Source: Sinorhizobium medicae
GTDB taxonomy: Bacteria > Pseudomonadota > Alphaproteobacteria > Rhizobiales > Rhizobiaceae
Assembly: GCF_007827695.1 (NCBI RefSeq)
Contig: NZ_VITA01000014.1
Span: forward strand, 1 to 64,000
Length of the DNA: 64,000 bases
Reading direction: 5' to 3'
Shown here: positions 54,155 through 62,589 of the stretch, one piece after another
How the letters are laid out: each line of letters starts with the position of its first letter
Numbering within the stretch: position 1 is the first letter of the stretch
Position numbers and translations under genes: made by a program
The notes under the pieces: model-generated
Seen by the model: the letters and a program-made list of their open reading frames with translations, nothing else
Databases searched by the model: none
What the model was told of the DNA's origin: nothing

Positions 54155-55401
54155 ACATACCCTTTGTTGACGTCGCCATTATCGGTGGAGGTCCGGGTGG
54201 GCTCGCCCTGGCGCAGGGCCTGAAGAAGAACGGTATCGACACTGCCGTCTTCGAGCGCGACCCTATCCGGGCGGACTATGTACAGGGTTTTCGCATGCGC
54301 ATTCGCCAGCGCGGCATCGATGCCCTCAGAGCCAACCTACCACCGCATCTCTATCAGGCGTTCCTCGACACGCTTGGGATTGCTCCGACCGAGAGCCTGA
54401 TCCTCGACGAAAGGTTCAACCGGCTGGAGGACGCGGGCCAAACACCCCGTGAGCCCGAGGATACCCATATCGAGAAGTCGGTCAGCCGCATCACGCTGCG
54501 GCAGATCCTTTTGTCCGGGCTCGACCGCATCTTCCAAACTGGCAAGCGGTTCGAGCGATACGAAACGCTCGCGGACAACACTGTAGTCGCGCATTTTTCC
54601 GACGGCTCGGCCGTGCGTGCTAATTTGCTGGTCGGCGCCGACGGCGCCGGATCGGCGGTCCGCCGCCAGCTCCTGCCAGACCTCAGGAGCATCGACACGG
54701 GCGTCCGCCGGCTGGCCGGCAAGATCACGCTCGACGCAGCGGCGCGCCATAACATTTCGCCGCTGCTGACGGAATTCAACACGAATATCCGCCCGCGCGA
54801 CGGTCGTGGCCTGATGATCACGAGCCATCGGGTCGATCCATCCGCCTACGCCCGTCACGATCTCATCGGCAGCGAAGATCCCGGCCATGCCGACATCTCC
54901 GGCTTCCACTTCAACAATTCCACCAGCTACACCTGGTGGAACACGGCCTACGACACGGATGAGCTCGGGCTGGACACTGTTCTCGAAACGCTCGATGGCG
55001 CCGCCCTGCTCGCAACGCTCCTTCGCCGTATCGGTCACTGGGACGAGCGGATCCTAAAGGTCATCCGCTACAGCGACCCATCGACGGTCGCTTTCCTCAG
55101 GGTCAAGAGTTCCACTCCTGGGGCCGTATGGCAAAGCGGTCCGGTGACACTGCTCGGCGACGCGATCCACGCGATGACCTATTTCCGCGCGCTTGGCGGC
55201 AACACCGCCCTCTATGATAGCGGATTGCTCGTTCGCGAGCTTGTCGCCGCACGGCGCCATGGCAAGCCACCGCTTGCCGCCGTGAACGACTACGAAAAGG
55301 CCATGCGCGAGCACGGCTACGAGGCCGTGCGTTCCTCCCTTTCAGCCATGCAACGCAATGTCGGCGCCAATCGGCCGCTGAAGTCCATACCTGCCCTCTA
55401 G
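54151..55401 (+). CDS. FAD-dependent aromatic-type monooxygenase
   Basis: A 416-residue flavoprotein starting at a GTG that overlaps the previous stop. The FAD dinucleotide site is AIIGGGPGGLALAQGLKKNG, the middle DG motif is LLVGADGAGSAVRRQLLP, and the GD motif is VTLLGDAIHAMTYFRALGGN. The layout is that of single-component group A hydroxylases (UbiH/PHBH and TetX relatives), which hydroxylate phenol-like or polyketide rings using NAD(P)H. In this operon it could act on an aromatic ring before or after sulfur removal. The substrate is not predictable. Confidence 0.82.
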   Translation: MNIPFVDVAIIGGGPGGLALAQGLKKNGIDTAVFERDPIRADYVQGFRMRIRQRGIDALRANLPPHLYQAFLDTLGIAPTESLILDERFNRLEDAGQTPREPEDTHIEKSVSRITLRQILLSGLDRIFQTGKRFERYETLADNTVVAHFSDGSAVRANLLVGADGAGSAVRRQLLPDLRSIDTGVRRLAGKITLDAAARHNISPLLTEFNTNIRPRDGRGLMITSHRVDPSAYARHDLIGSEDPGHADISGFHFNNSTSYTWWNTAYDTDELGLDTVLETLDGAALLATLLRRIGHWDERILKVIRYSDPSTVAFLRVKSSTPGAVWQSGPVTLLGDAIHAMTYFRALGGNTALYDSGLLVRELVAARRHGKPPLAAVNDYEKAMREHGYEAVRSSLSAMQRNVGANRPLKSIPAL

Positions 55402-55418
55402 CCTCAGGAAAAATGATC

Positions 55419-56069
55419 ATGTCCATCGTCGTCTTCGGCGCTTCCGGAAACATCGGCAGCGACATCCGCAAGGAGGCCTTGTCGCGCGGGCACCGCGTGA
55501 CAGCCGTGACGCATTCCTCAGAGCTGGAGCCTGCCGAACGCCTCACGGTGCTGAAGGCGGATATCGCCGATCCGGAGGAGGTGGCAGGAATCGTCGGCGG
55601 TCACGATGCGGATATCAGCGCCTACGGCCCCGGTCTGCGCAGCCATTCGGCGGAGAATGCCGCTGTTCTCATCGAGAAAGCCCAAGTTTCCCTGTTCGAA
55701 GGCGTCAAGCGCGCCGGCGTCCGCCGCATCATCATTGTCGGCGGGGTCGGTAGCCTGAAGGCAAGCCCCGGCGTCGACGTGGTCGACAGCGATTTTTACC
55801 CCGCGGATCACAAGGCCCACACACTGCGCAACCGGGAGATCCTGCGCAGCCTGAAGCGTGGAGACCATGACCTCGACTGGACCTATGTCTCCCCGCCTCT
55901 ATCCATCAAGGCGGGCGAACGAACCGGCCGTTTCAGGCTCGGCGAAGATGCGCTTCTGCGTGACGAAGCAGGTGAGAACCGCATCTCCGAAGCCGATTTC
56001 GCCATCGCCATACTCGATGAACTCGAGAAGGGACAATCCATCCGCCGCCGCTTCACCGCGGCCTATTGA
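55419..56069 (+). CDS. NAD(P)-dependent oxidoreductase, atypical SDR
   Basis: A 216-residue Rossmann-fold protein. I choose the ATG at 55419 because it stands nine bases after AGGA, whereas the ATG at 55413 is too close. The nucleotide site is VVFGASGNIGSDIRKEALSR, and the later IIIVGGVGSLKASPGVDVVD is typical of the NAD(P)H-binding YwnB/SDRa5 group. The protein is about the size of flavin or biliverdin reductases of this fold, so a role supplying reduced flavin to the monooxygenases is a possibility worth testing but only an inference. Confidence 0.75.
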   Translation: MSIVVFGASGNIGSDIRKEALSRGHRVTAVTHSSELEPAERLTVLKADIADPEEVAGIVGGHDADISAYGPGLRSHSAENAAVLIEKAQVSLFEGVKRAGVRRIIIVGGVGSLKASPGVDVVDSDFYPADHKAHTLRNREILRSLKRGDHDLDWTYVSPPLSIKAGERTGRFRLGEDALLRDEAGENRISEADFAIAILDELEKGQSIRRRFTAAY

Positions 56070-56084
56070 AGGACCTTCAATCGC

Positions 56085-57386
56085 ATGCCCCGCAAGCTCA
56101 ATCTGAATGTCGGAATCAACACTACCGGTTATCTGCCGGCAGCGTGGAAGTATCGAAGCGGCAACCGCCACGACATCTACGACCCCGGCTACTACAAGCG
56201 CCTGACAGAACTCGCCCATCGGGGTCTGTTCGACGCGGTGTTCTTTTCCGATCATCCCGCATTGATGACCGATCCGAATAGCCGTCCATTCCATACCATT
56301 GACCCGCTGATCCTCTGTACGGCGCTCGCAGCGCAGGTGCCCGATATCGGCTTCGTCGCAACGATGTCCTCCACCTACAACTCGCCGTACAACCTGGCCC
56401 GCCGGACCCAGTCGACGGACATCGTTTCGGGCGGGAGGCTGATCATCAATATCGTCTCGTCCTTCAACCCGAACGTGGCGGCTAACTTCGGCTCCGCACC
56501 GCTGCCTTCGCGCAGCGAGCGCTATGCGAAGGCCTCCGAATTTCTCGACGTGGCCAAGAAGCTCTGGGCGAGTTGGGACCCGTCTCGGGAAGGCCCAGTG
56601 CCCAACGAGCAGTTTTGGGATGCAGCAAGTGCTCATGCGATCGACCATGTAGGCGATCATTTCACGGTCAAGGGACCGCTGAATGTTCCCCGCGGCCCGC
56701 AAGGCCATCCGGTCGTTGCGCAGGCAGGCGCGTCCGAGGGCGGCATCGAACTCGCCGCCCGCCATGGCGAGATCATCTATTGCAACATCCTCTCCCGCCC
56801 AGCCGGCCAGGCCTTCGGCAAGAAGGTCAGGGATCGCGCTGCACGCCTCGGCCGCGACCCCAAGGGCATCCGGATCGTGCCCGGGGTGGTAGTGATCCTC
56901 GGCGAGACAAAAAAGGAAGCACTGCGTAAACACGAGCTCTTCAGCGGCGCAGGTTCGGAAGACGGTCTGATCGCGCGGTTCATAAAGGAGAACGGCATCG
57001 ATCCGGATGGTTTCAATCCGGATGCAGTGCTCGACGCCGAACGCTTCATCCCGGATCCCAACCGTCTGCAGGCGGTCGGAATGGGGTTGGGGCTTTCCGA
57101 TCTTCTGACGCATGAGAAATTGACGACAAGACAGGTGGTACGTCGCTCTGAGGGCCATCATCGGCTACTGCTCGGGACCGCAGAAGAGGTGGCTGATGCG
57201 CTCATTGATTTATGGGACGACGGCACCGTCGACGGCTACACGCTTCAGCCGCCACGAGCACCCGATGATATCGAGGAATTCGTGGACAAAGTAGTCCCGA
57301 TCCTCCAGGACCGCGGAGTTTATCGCAGCCGCTACGAGGAGCGCACCGTCCGCGAACGCTACGGGTTGCCTTTTCCTGCACATTAA
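56085..57386 (+). CDS. DszA/NtaA/SnaA-family flavin-dependent monooxygenase
   Basis: A 433-residue member of the bacterial luciferase superfamily, NtaA/SnaA/DszA branch. Recognisable pieces are YYKRLTELAHRGLFDAVFFS, GFVATMSSTYNSPYNLARR, TDIVSGGRLIINIVSSFNPN with VAANFG following, RYAKASEFLDVAKKLWASWD, LNVPRGPQGHPVVAQAGASE and the C-terminal DDIEEFVDKVVPILQDRGVY. DszA converts dibenzothiophene sulfone to a sulfinate, the substrate of DszB, using FMNH2. As last gene of the operon it completes a DszC-DszA-DszB-type set. The substrate of this version is unknown. Confidence 0.85.
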   Translation: MPRKLNLNVGINTTGYLPAAWKYRSGNRHDIYDPGYYKRLTELAHRGLFDAVFFSDHPALMTDPNSRPFHTIDPLILCTALAAQVPDIGFVATMSSTYNSPYNLARRTQSTDIVSGGRLIINIVSSFNPNVAANFGSAPLPSRSERYAKASEFLDVAKKLWASWDPSREGPVPNEQFWDAASAHAIDHVGDHFTVKGPLNVPRGPQGHPVVAQAGASEGGIELAARHGEIIYCNILSRPAGQAFGKKVRDRAARLGRDPKGIRIVPGVVVILGETKKEALRKHELFSGAGSEDGLIARFIKENGIDPDGFNPDAVLDAERFIPDPNRLQAVGMGLGLSDLLTHEKLTTRQVVRRSEGHHRLLLGTAEEVADALIDLWDDGTVDGYTLQPPRAPDDIEEFVDKVVPILQDRGVYRSRYEERTVRERYGLPFPAH

Positions 57387-57795
57387 AGATCCGCGCACTT
57401 CGACCTCCCCAGTTTCGCTGACCATGGCGAGGGGCGCTCCGTTCCAGTCGACGCATTATGCGATCTTCGACGCGCGAGAAGGGAACTTCTCTTTGGATCG
57501 GGTAGATGCTTAAGGGCAGCTATATAGGGCTGCTCTCAACTTTTGCAGAGACGGTAGCCATCGGCTCAGCAATTGCTCATCATAGATTATGCGTGCGGGC
57601 AAGTGCCCATATTGGTCTTGATGGGATATAATACTTGCTAGCAGTCTTTGGCCGTTGGACGAATTGACCACGCGAGGACGGCCTGCCCGAACTGCAGGTT
57701 GAAACGTCGCAATCTGGCAAGACACTACCGGAATGCCGCCGTTGAGGAACGAAAAGGCGCTGGTTGGGCGTGGATGGCCACGTCGTGGTGAACCC
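57387..57795. other. Intergenic stretch, no gene seen
   Basis: About 410 bases after the operon. Open frames are antisense or short. No clear terminator hairpin was found; the promoter of the MscS gene should lie in the right half. Confidence 0.45.
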
Positions 57796-58875
57796 ATGGA
57801 ACGACGCGACAAAGCACAGGAGAACCTTTCCCGGCTCGAAGAGGCCGCGCAACAGACTGCTGATCCAAAAACTATGCAACAGAAGGCGAAAAGGCCGGAG
57901 GAAAAATTTCGCTTCAGCCTCCGCAAGAAAGACGTCTGGTGGACGGTTGGCTTGGCTGCGGTTGCCTTGCTGCTTTTTGGCATCCAGATCCTGATCAGTT
58001 GGCGCTTAGATTGGCTCGACGCGCCCTTGCGCCTCCGCGTGATGAACTACGTCAAGGGTGGCCTTCTCATTTTTATTATGCTGACCATTGCGAATGTTAT
58101 TGAAGTCTTTCTCATTGGCCGAATTCCCAATCGTGTCTCGCGTTTCAACCTGAAACGTATTTTTCGTTTGATCGTCGTGGTCGCCATCGCCTTCGTGACG
58201 ATTTCGGTCTTGTTTGTAAACTGGTACGCCGCGTTCGTTTCGCTCGGCCTGATTTCTTTGATTCTTGGCTTTGCGCTGCAAATGCCGATCTCCAGTTTCA
58301 TCGCGTGGATCTATATCCTCGCCAGGGCTCCTTATCGGGTTGGCGATCGAATTCGCATCGGCGATGCCCATGGCGATGTCATTGACGTCAGCTATCTCGA
58401 TACGACGCTGTGGGAATTCGGCGGCGAGTACCTCTGGACCGATCATCCGAGCGGACGCATCATCAAGTTTCCGAACTCCACCGTCTTTGACACGCCGGTC
58501 TTCAACTATTCCTGGCCGCTGTTTCCCTACGTATGGAACGAAATCAAGTTCCAACTCGCCTATAACAGCGATCTCGAGTTCGTGGCGCAAACCATGAAAG
58601 AGGTCGTGGAAGAGCACGTCGGCGATATCATGAGCCAGAAAGTGAAGGTCTATAGGCACATCTTATCTAAAACGCCGGTGGACGAACTCGAAGTGAAGGA
58701 GCATCCCGTGGTTCATTTTCGCGTCAGCGAAAACACCTGGCTCGAGGCCATCGTGCGTTATCTCGTGCCGCCAAAGGAAGCGGGACGCACCAAAACACGC
58801 TTGATCACGGAAATGCTGGCGCGAATGAACGCAGAGCCCGATCGCGTGCTGTTTCCGAAGAGCAATTTGAGGTGA
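57796..58875 (+). CDS. MscS-family mechanosensitive channel
   Basis: A 359-residue protein from the Met at 57796 (an in-frame ATG at 57733 would add 21 residues). A charged, helical N-terminus of about 45 residues precedes four membrane segments (TVGLAAVALLLFGIQILISW; LLIFIMLTIANVIEVFLIG; LIVVVAIAFVTISVLFVNW; FVSLGLISLILGFALQMPIS). The last corresponds to the pore helix TM3. The beta domain follows (IWIYILARAPYRVGDRIRIG, GDVIDVSYLDTTLWE, IKFPNSTVFDTPVFNYS), as in MscS. It would release solutes on osmotic downshift. The gene stands alone. Confidence 0.88.
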   Translation: MERRDKAQENLSRLEEAAQQTADPKTMQQKAKRPEEKFRFSLRKKDVWWTVGLAAVALLLFGIQILISWRLDWLDAPLRLRVMNYVKGGLLIFIMLTIANVIEVFLIGRIPNRVSRFNLKRIFRLIVVVAIAFVTISVLFVNWYAAFVSLGLISLILGFALQMPISSFIAWIYILARAPYRVGDRIRIGDAHGDVIDVSYLDTTLWEFGGEYLWTDHPSGRIIKFPNSTVFDTPVFNYSWPLFPYVWNEIKFQLAYNSDLEFVAQTMKEVVEEHVGDIMSQKVKVYRHILSKTPVDELEVKEHPVVHFRVSENTWLEAIVRYLVPPKEAGRTKTRLITEMLARMNAEPDRVLFPKSNLR

Positions 58876-59157
58876 ACTTCCTCGCGCCATGCCCGCAGCA
58901 CTCCTTGCCTGCGTCGCGACAGGAGGCAAGCCATACCTGCAGCGTGTGTGCCTTCGACACGGCCTCCTTCCGCTCATTCGTCCACACGGTCTTCCGACAG
59001 CAATCGTATTCGTCGGTTGCCCATGCTGTTGACTAGACACGCCAAGCGCCGGAACGAGACGATCGAGATCGGCACGAGCAAACCCGAAGGCTGCGGAGGA
59101 AAACACTGCGGCTATCAAAGAAGTCATCAAGCGGTCTGATTCGGCCAATAGCTGGCG
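58876..59157. other. Spacer with no gene seen
   Basis: About 280 bases between the MscS gene and the truncated ATPase gene; probably contains the lost 3' part of the latter in unrecognisable form. Confidence 0.4.
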
Positions 59158-59466
59158 CTAAAAAGGAAGCTCAGCGACCGCTTCCACCCATTTGAGACGG
59201 TATGTGGCAGGCCGATGTACCGCCGCGATCGGGACAATGATGTCCTGCGAGTAGTGCTTTCGGATTTCCCTGAGCGCAGCGATCGTCAGTCCTCTCCACA
59301 AAGGAAGATCCTGAAAGTCCCCGCTCGCTGGCTTGGGTACAGTCGCCTTCACGAGGAAGCCGATCTTTTCAGGGTCGAAGTTCAGAAATACTGGCCGCCG
59401 TTCATGCAGCTTTTCGGCAAGGGTGGTCTTCCCAGCTCCAAACGGTCCGTTGATCCAAAATTTCAA
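59158..59466 (-). pseudogene. TmrB-like P-loop protein, C-terminally truncated
   Basis: A 102-residue piece starting MKFWINGPFGAGKTTLAEKL with a Walker A (GPFGAGKTT), followed by PVFLNFDPEKIGFLVK and GDFQDLPLWRGLTIAALREI. These are diagnostic of the TmrB group (tunicamycin-resistance-like AAA proteins, normally about 180-200 residues). The frame ends soon after DIIVPIAAVHRP with a non-matching tail, so the lid and C-terminal half are missing. A single short protein might still be made. Confidence 0.6.
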
Positions 59467-59615
59467 TGTGCATGGCCTCCGTGTCGCCCGCTAAGTTGAC
59501 CGCTCGCGTTAGTGCGAGCGTACGTTTGTAGCCGTTCCAAAATGTTGCTCTAGGAAGGCAACACCGAAAAACACAATATCCTGCGAGCAATCCAGGACCT
59601 TGCACCAGCCTAGCG

Positions 59616-60021
59616 ATGGATGGCGACCCGGAGGTTACTCCGTTTGTCGCTGGTCCGTGGGAGGACGCGATCCAGCATAAGCGCTTCGTTCGAGAGCATA
59701 TTTCAAGGAACTATGGGGACGGGCTCGGATGCCGAAAAATCATCGCCAAAGACGATCCCGGCCGATTTCTCGGCTCCGTCATGCTGGTGCCCCACAACGA
59801 AGTCGGACCGGATGTCGAAATCGGCTGGCGCCTGAATAGGGCGGTGTGCGAAGGGGATTTGGAACCGAGGCGGCGGCCTGATGATCGCTTTCGCTTCCCG
59901 AACACCGAGCATCAAGCGGATCGTAGCGGATATCCATCCCGAAAACCTGCGATCTATACGCGTCGCAGAGAAGATTGGCCTTCACCACCTTTTCACCGCA
60001 CATGAATCGACGCCGGTTTGA
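59616..60021 (+). pseudogene. GNAT acetyltransferase (RimJ/RimL type), frameshifted
   Basis: The first frame gives DGDPEVTPFVAGPWEDAIQH and FLGSVMLVPHNEVGPDVEIGW, the acceptor and central strands. After a shift near 59845-59880 a second frame supplies LMIAFASRTPSIKRIVADIH, then PENLRSIRVAEKIGLHHLF, the classic acetyl-CoA-binding C-terminal part with NLRSIRVAEKIG. The glycine-rich Q/RxxGxG/A loop falls at the break. The N-terminal first strand also seems lost. A broken N-acetyltransferase. Confidence 0.65.
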
Positions 60022-60039
60022 AACGCGTGCTTTCCGTCT

Positions 60040-60603
60040 TCAGACTACCCGCGCTGCAACAGAGTGGATCGAGTTGTTGCCGTAGCCCAGACGGTTCCAC
60101 TCAGCGTGCTCGGGTTGGGTCCGGCCCGTCATGTCGGTGCGCGCGCCCGTACGGTGAGTGGCCCCGTCTCCTCAAGTTGCGTGATCAACTCCCACCATTG
60201 CCAGGCAGAGCGTCGTCGTTCGCCAACAAGCCGCGCTCCGCGCCAAGGGCTGCCGTTCAGGCTTACATCGACCCGTGAGATGTTACCGGCACCCGACCAC
60301 GCGACCCCACGGATCGCAGTGTCGCCGCGCGGCAGATTCTCCCCCTCTTCAGGCGAAGATTTCGTCGCTCGTACGTTCATTCAGCTTCACCTGCGCGCGC
60401 TCATCGTGCCCGTTTCGCACCCAACGGTACCAGTATTTCTCCCCCTCATAGTATGCCTCGCAGGGTTGGTCGGTAACGACAATCTCGGTCAGCCACTTGA
60501 CGGATGCTACCGCATACCAACCCGGCACGATCAGCCGCAATGGATAGCCATGAGGTGGTGAAAGCGGTTCGCCGTTCATCTCATAGGCAAGAAGCGCATC
60601 CAA
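60040..60603 (-). pseudogene. Sulfite-oxidase-family molybdoprotein, C-terminal remnant
   Basis: DALLAYEMNGEPLSPPHGYP, then LRLIVPGWYAVASVKWLTEI, are hallmark sequences of the molybdenum domain end of the sulfite oxidase family. In other frames the dimerisation domain follows: RGVAWSGAGNISRVDVSLNG, then RRSAWQWWELITQLEETGPL, then RTQPEHAEWNRLGYGNNSIH. Frame changes occur near 60370 and 60135. The N-terminal part with the molybdopterin-binding Cys is absent upstream of 60603. It cannot be active as it stands. Confidence 0.7.
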
Positions 60604-61191
60604 TACAGCTTACGGCTCGCACCGCCGGACAAGCAATCCGGCCATGCGCGACGCGCAGTTGACGGCAAATACCGTCGTCTAAGATCGTCCATGCATCGAC
60701 ACACCCTCTAGCATTGCTAGTGCTTGTAGTGGGCTTTGCGGCGGACGTTGTTTCCGTGTCCTTGCTTCATATTGCGGAACAATATTTCAATCGAAATGCC
60801 CTGGCCGGGAGACGGCCAGGGTTTCATTTATGCGCCTTCAGGTGCTGAGATTGAACTGCCCGACATCGTCGCCGAAAAGAAAATTGGGCTCCCGGGGCAT
60901 CCTGCGCGAATGCAGGTGAACTTGTCGTGACAACAGAAGAGACGAGTATGGTGCCCGCCAGCGCGAAGGCCCTCCACCCCTGGGACCTGGCAATAGCCGC
61001 GGCGGTCGCACCTAATCTGCTCTCGGAAATAGGCTTCGTTACAATGCTCCTGGTTGAACTGGAGTGGCTGAACGAAGTTATGAAAGAACTGCACTATATA
61101 TCGGCGGTAGGATGGTATCGCTCACCACAACTGCCAAGGCGAAATGCACGCGTCAGGCTGGACCGTGAAACAGCCGTCCAGCCCTGGGGGA
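60604..61191. other. Stretch with a terminator but no supported gene
   Basis: About 590 bases between the sulfite oxidase remnant and the first DUF1254 gene. Plus-strand frames at 60736 and 60927 have no family features. A hairpin terminator lies at 60799. Confidence 0.45.
60799..60828 (+). terminator. Rho-independent terminator-like hairpin
   Basis: CCCTGGCC and GGCCAGGG form a perfect 8-bp stem around GGGAGAC, followed by TTTCATTT on the plus strand. No intact plus-strand gene lies directly upstream, so it may be a leftover of a deleted gene. Confidence 0.5.
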
Positions 61192-62576
61192 TCATTCGAC
61201 GCTCCGGACAGCCGGCAGCCGATAGGAGCCATCCAGAACCGTCGTCTCAGGACCGTAGAAGCGCATGGTCAAATTGAAGTCGCCCTCGGGAGCGGGCAGC
61301 CAATTGGCAGTGTCTGCTGGTTTGTTCTTCTGAATGAGTATCGTCAGCGAGCCGTCAGCGTCCTTGTTCAACCCGTCCGTCGTGCTGCCAATGCTGTAAC
61401 GCTTGAACTCGTTCTCGACGAACAGCATGTCGGAACCATACATCGCCATGTTCCAGAATACGGAGACAGGCGGAAGTTTTCCGGCATCAAAGTGCAGGAC
61501 GTACCTCTTCGAGCCGTTGAGGGGCTCGCCCTTGTCGTCGACGCTGGTGTTGGGATAGATGACATGATCGGAAAGCTGGGCTCCGACCTCGTATTTGGCG
61601 AGCGCCGCGCGAAGGCCGGGATCGTATCCCGCCCTGCCGCCAGCGAAGGTGTATTTCCAGCCGTTGGTGATTTCCCCGGTCGCCGCCCATTTGCTGTCGA
61701 CGATCTGCTCTCCCGTCTTGATCGCTCGTTCCAGACCTTTCTTTGTCGACTCGTCGAGCGATTTCCACTGAAAGCCTCCGCCGACGCTCAAACCGATCTG
61801 CTTGAACGATGAGACGAGGAAATCCTGCGAGTCGGCGGACGCGGGAAGACGTTTCGTCATCGCGTCGCCGAGCTCGTCGAAATACCTGATCCCCTCGGGG
61901 GCATCGCTTTCGAAAAGCCTCATCTGCGGACGTGGATCGGCCGCCTTGTGTGCTAGCCCGTCTCGCAGATAGGCGGATAGGGGCATAAGGTGGAAACCCT
62001 TCTGGGCCTCGACAGCATTTGGAAGGTCTGCTTCCCCGTTCGCCAGAATCCGGACGGCGGCCACGCCGATCTTGGTACGGCTCTTCACCTGGATCATGTC
62101 CCCCGGAACGTCCCCGCTGAAATCCGGTCCGGTGACAATGTAGACGCCGGGTTCCGCACCCTTGGTTCCGCCGATGTTTCTGACGATCTCGTCGAAGGAA
62201 TCCCCGATCTGAACGATATACCAGCGCGGTTGCGAAAGAGAGGGAACGAAGATGACGACCGGCTCGACCGTGAGGTCGAGCGTTGCGTAGGCATCGATGG
62301 TCACGTTGTTGGGCGTGACGACGAACCTGTCTTTGGCAGTCTTCAACTCCGAATACTTGCGGAAATCATTGATGAAGGTTCCGCCGACCTCGACGCTCTT
62401 CGGAGTGCTTCTGCTGTAGTAGTACAGCGGGAAGCCCCAGAGATAGGCCTGCAGACCTACCGCGTATGCGATCTCCTCCCTGCTCTGGTCGGGTGACATT
62501 TTGACGGCTGCTGCGCGTGGGTCGGCGCGACGACGGAGAGCGAAACGGCAAAGGCAACGAGGATTCTTTTTAACAT
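61192..62576 (-). CDS. DUF1254/DUF1214 protein with its signal peptide one base out of frame
   Basis: The body (62499 to 61192, 435 residues) has the DUF1254 N-terminal domain (GLQAYLWGFPLYYYSRSTPK; VEPVVIFVPSLSQPRWYIVQ) and the DUF1214 C-terminal domain (LPPVSVFWNMAMYGSDMLFV; LPAPEGDFNLTMRFYGPETT). Directly upstream, a good signal peptide (MLKRILVAFAVSLSVVAPTH, then AQQPSK) starts at 62576 but joins the body one base out of frame at a run of four A residues. A single added A would restore one protein of about 461 residues. As read, the body would have to start at the internal ATG at 62499 without export. The function of the family is unknown. Confidence 0.8.
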
Positions 62577-62589
62577 CCCACTCGACCTT

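Noticed and set aside
55899-57161. A 420-residue minus-strand open frame
   Set aside because: Antisense shadow of the DszA/NtaA-like gene without family features.
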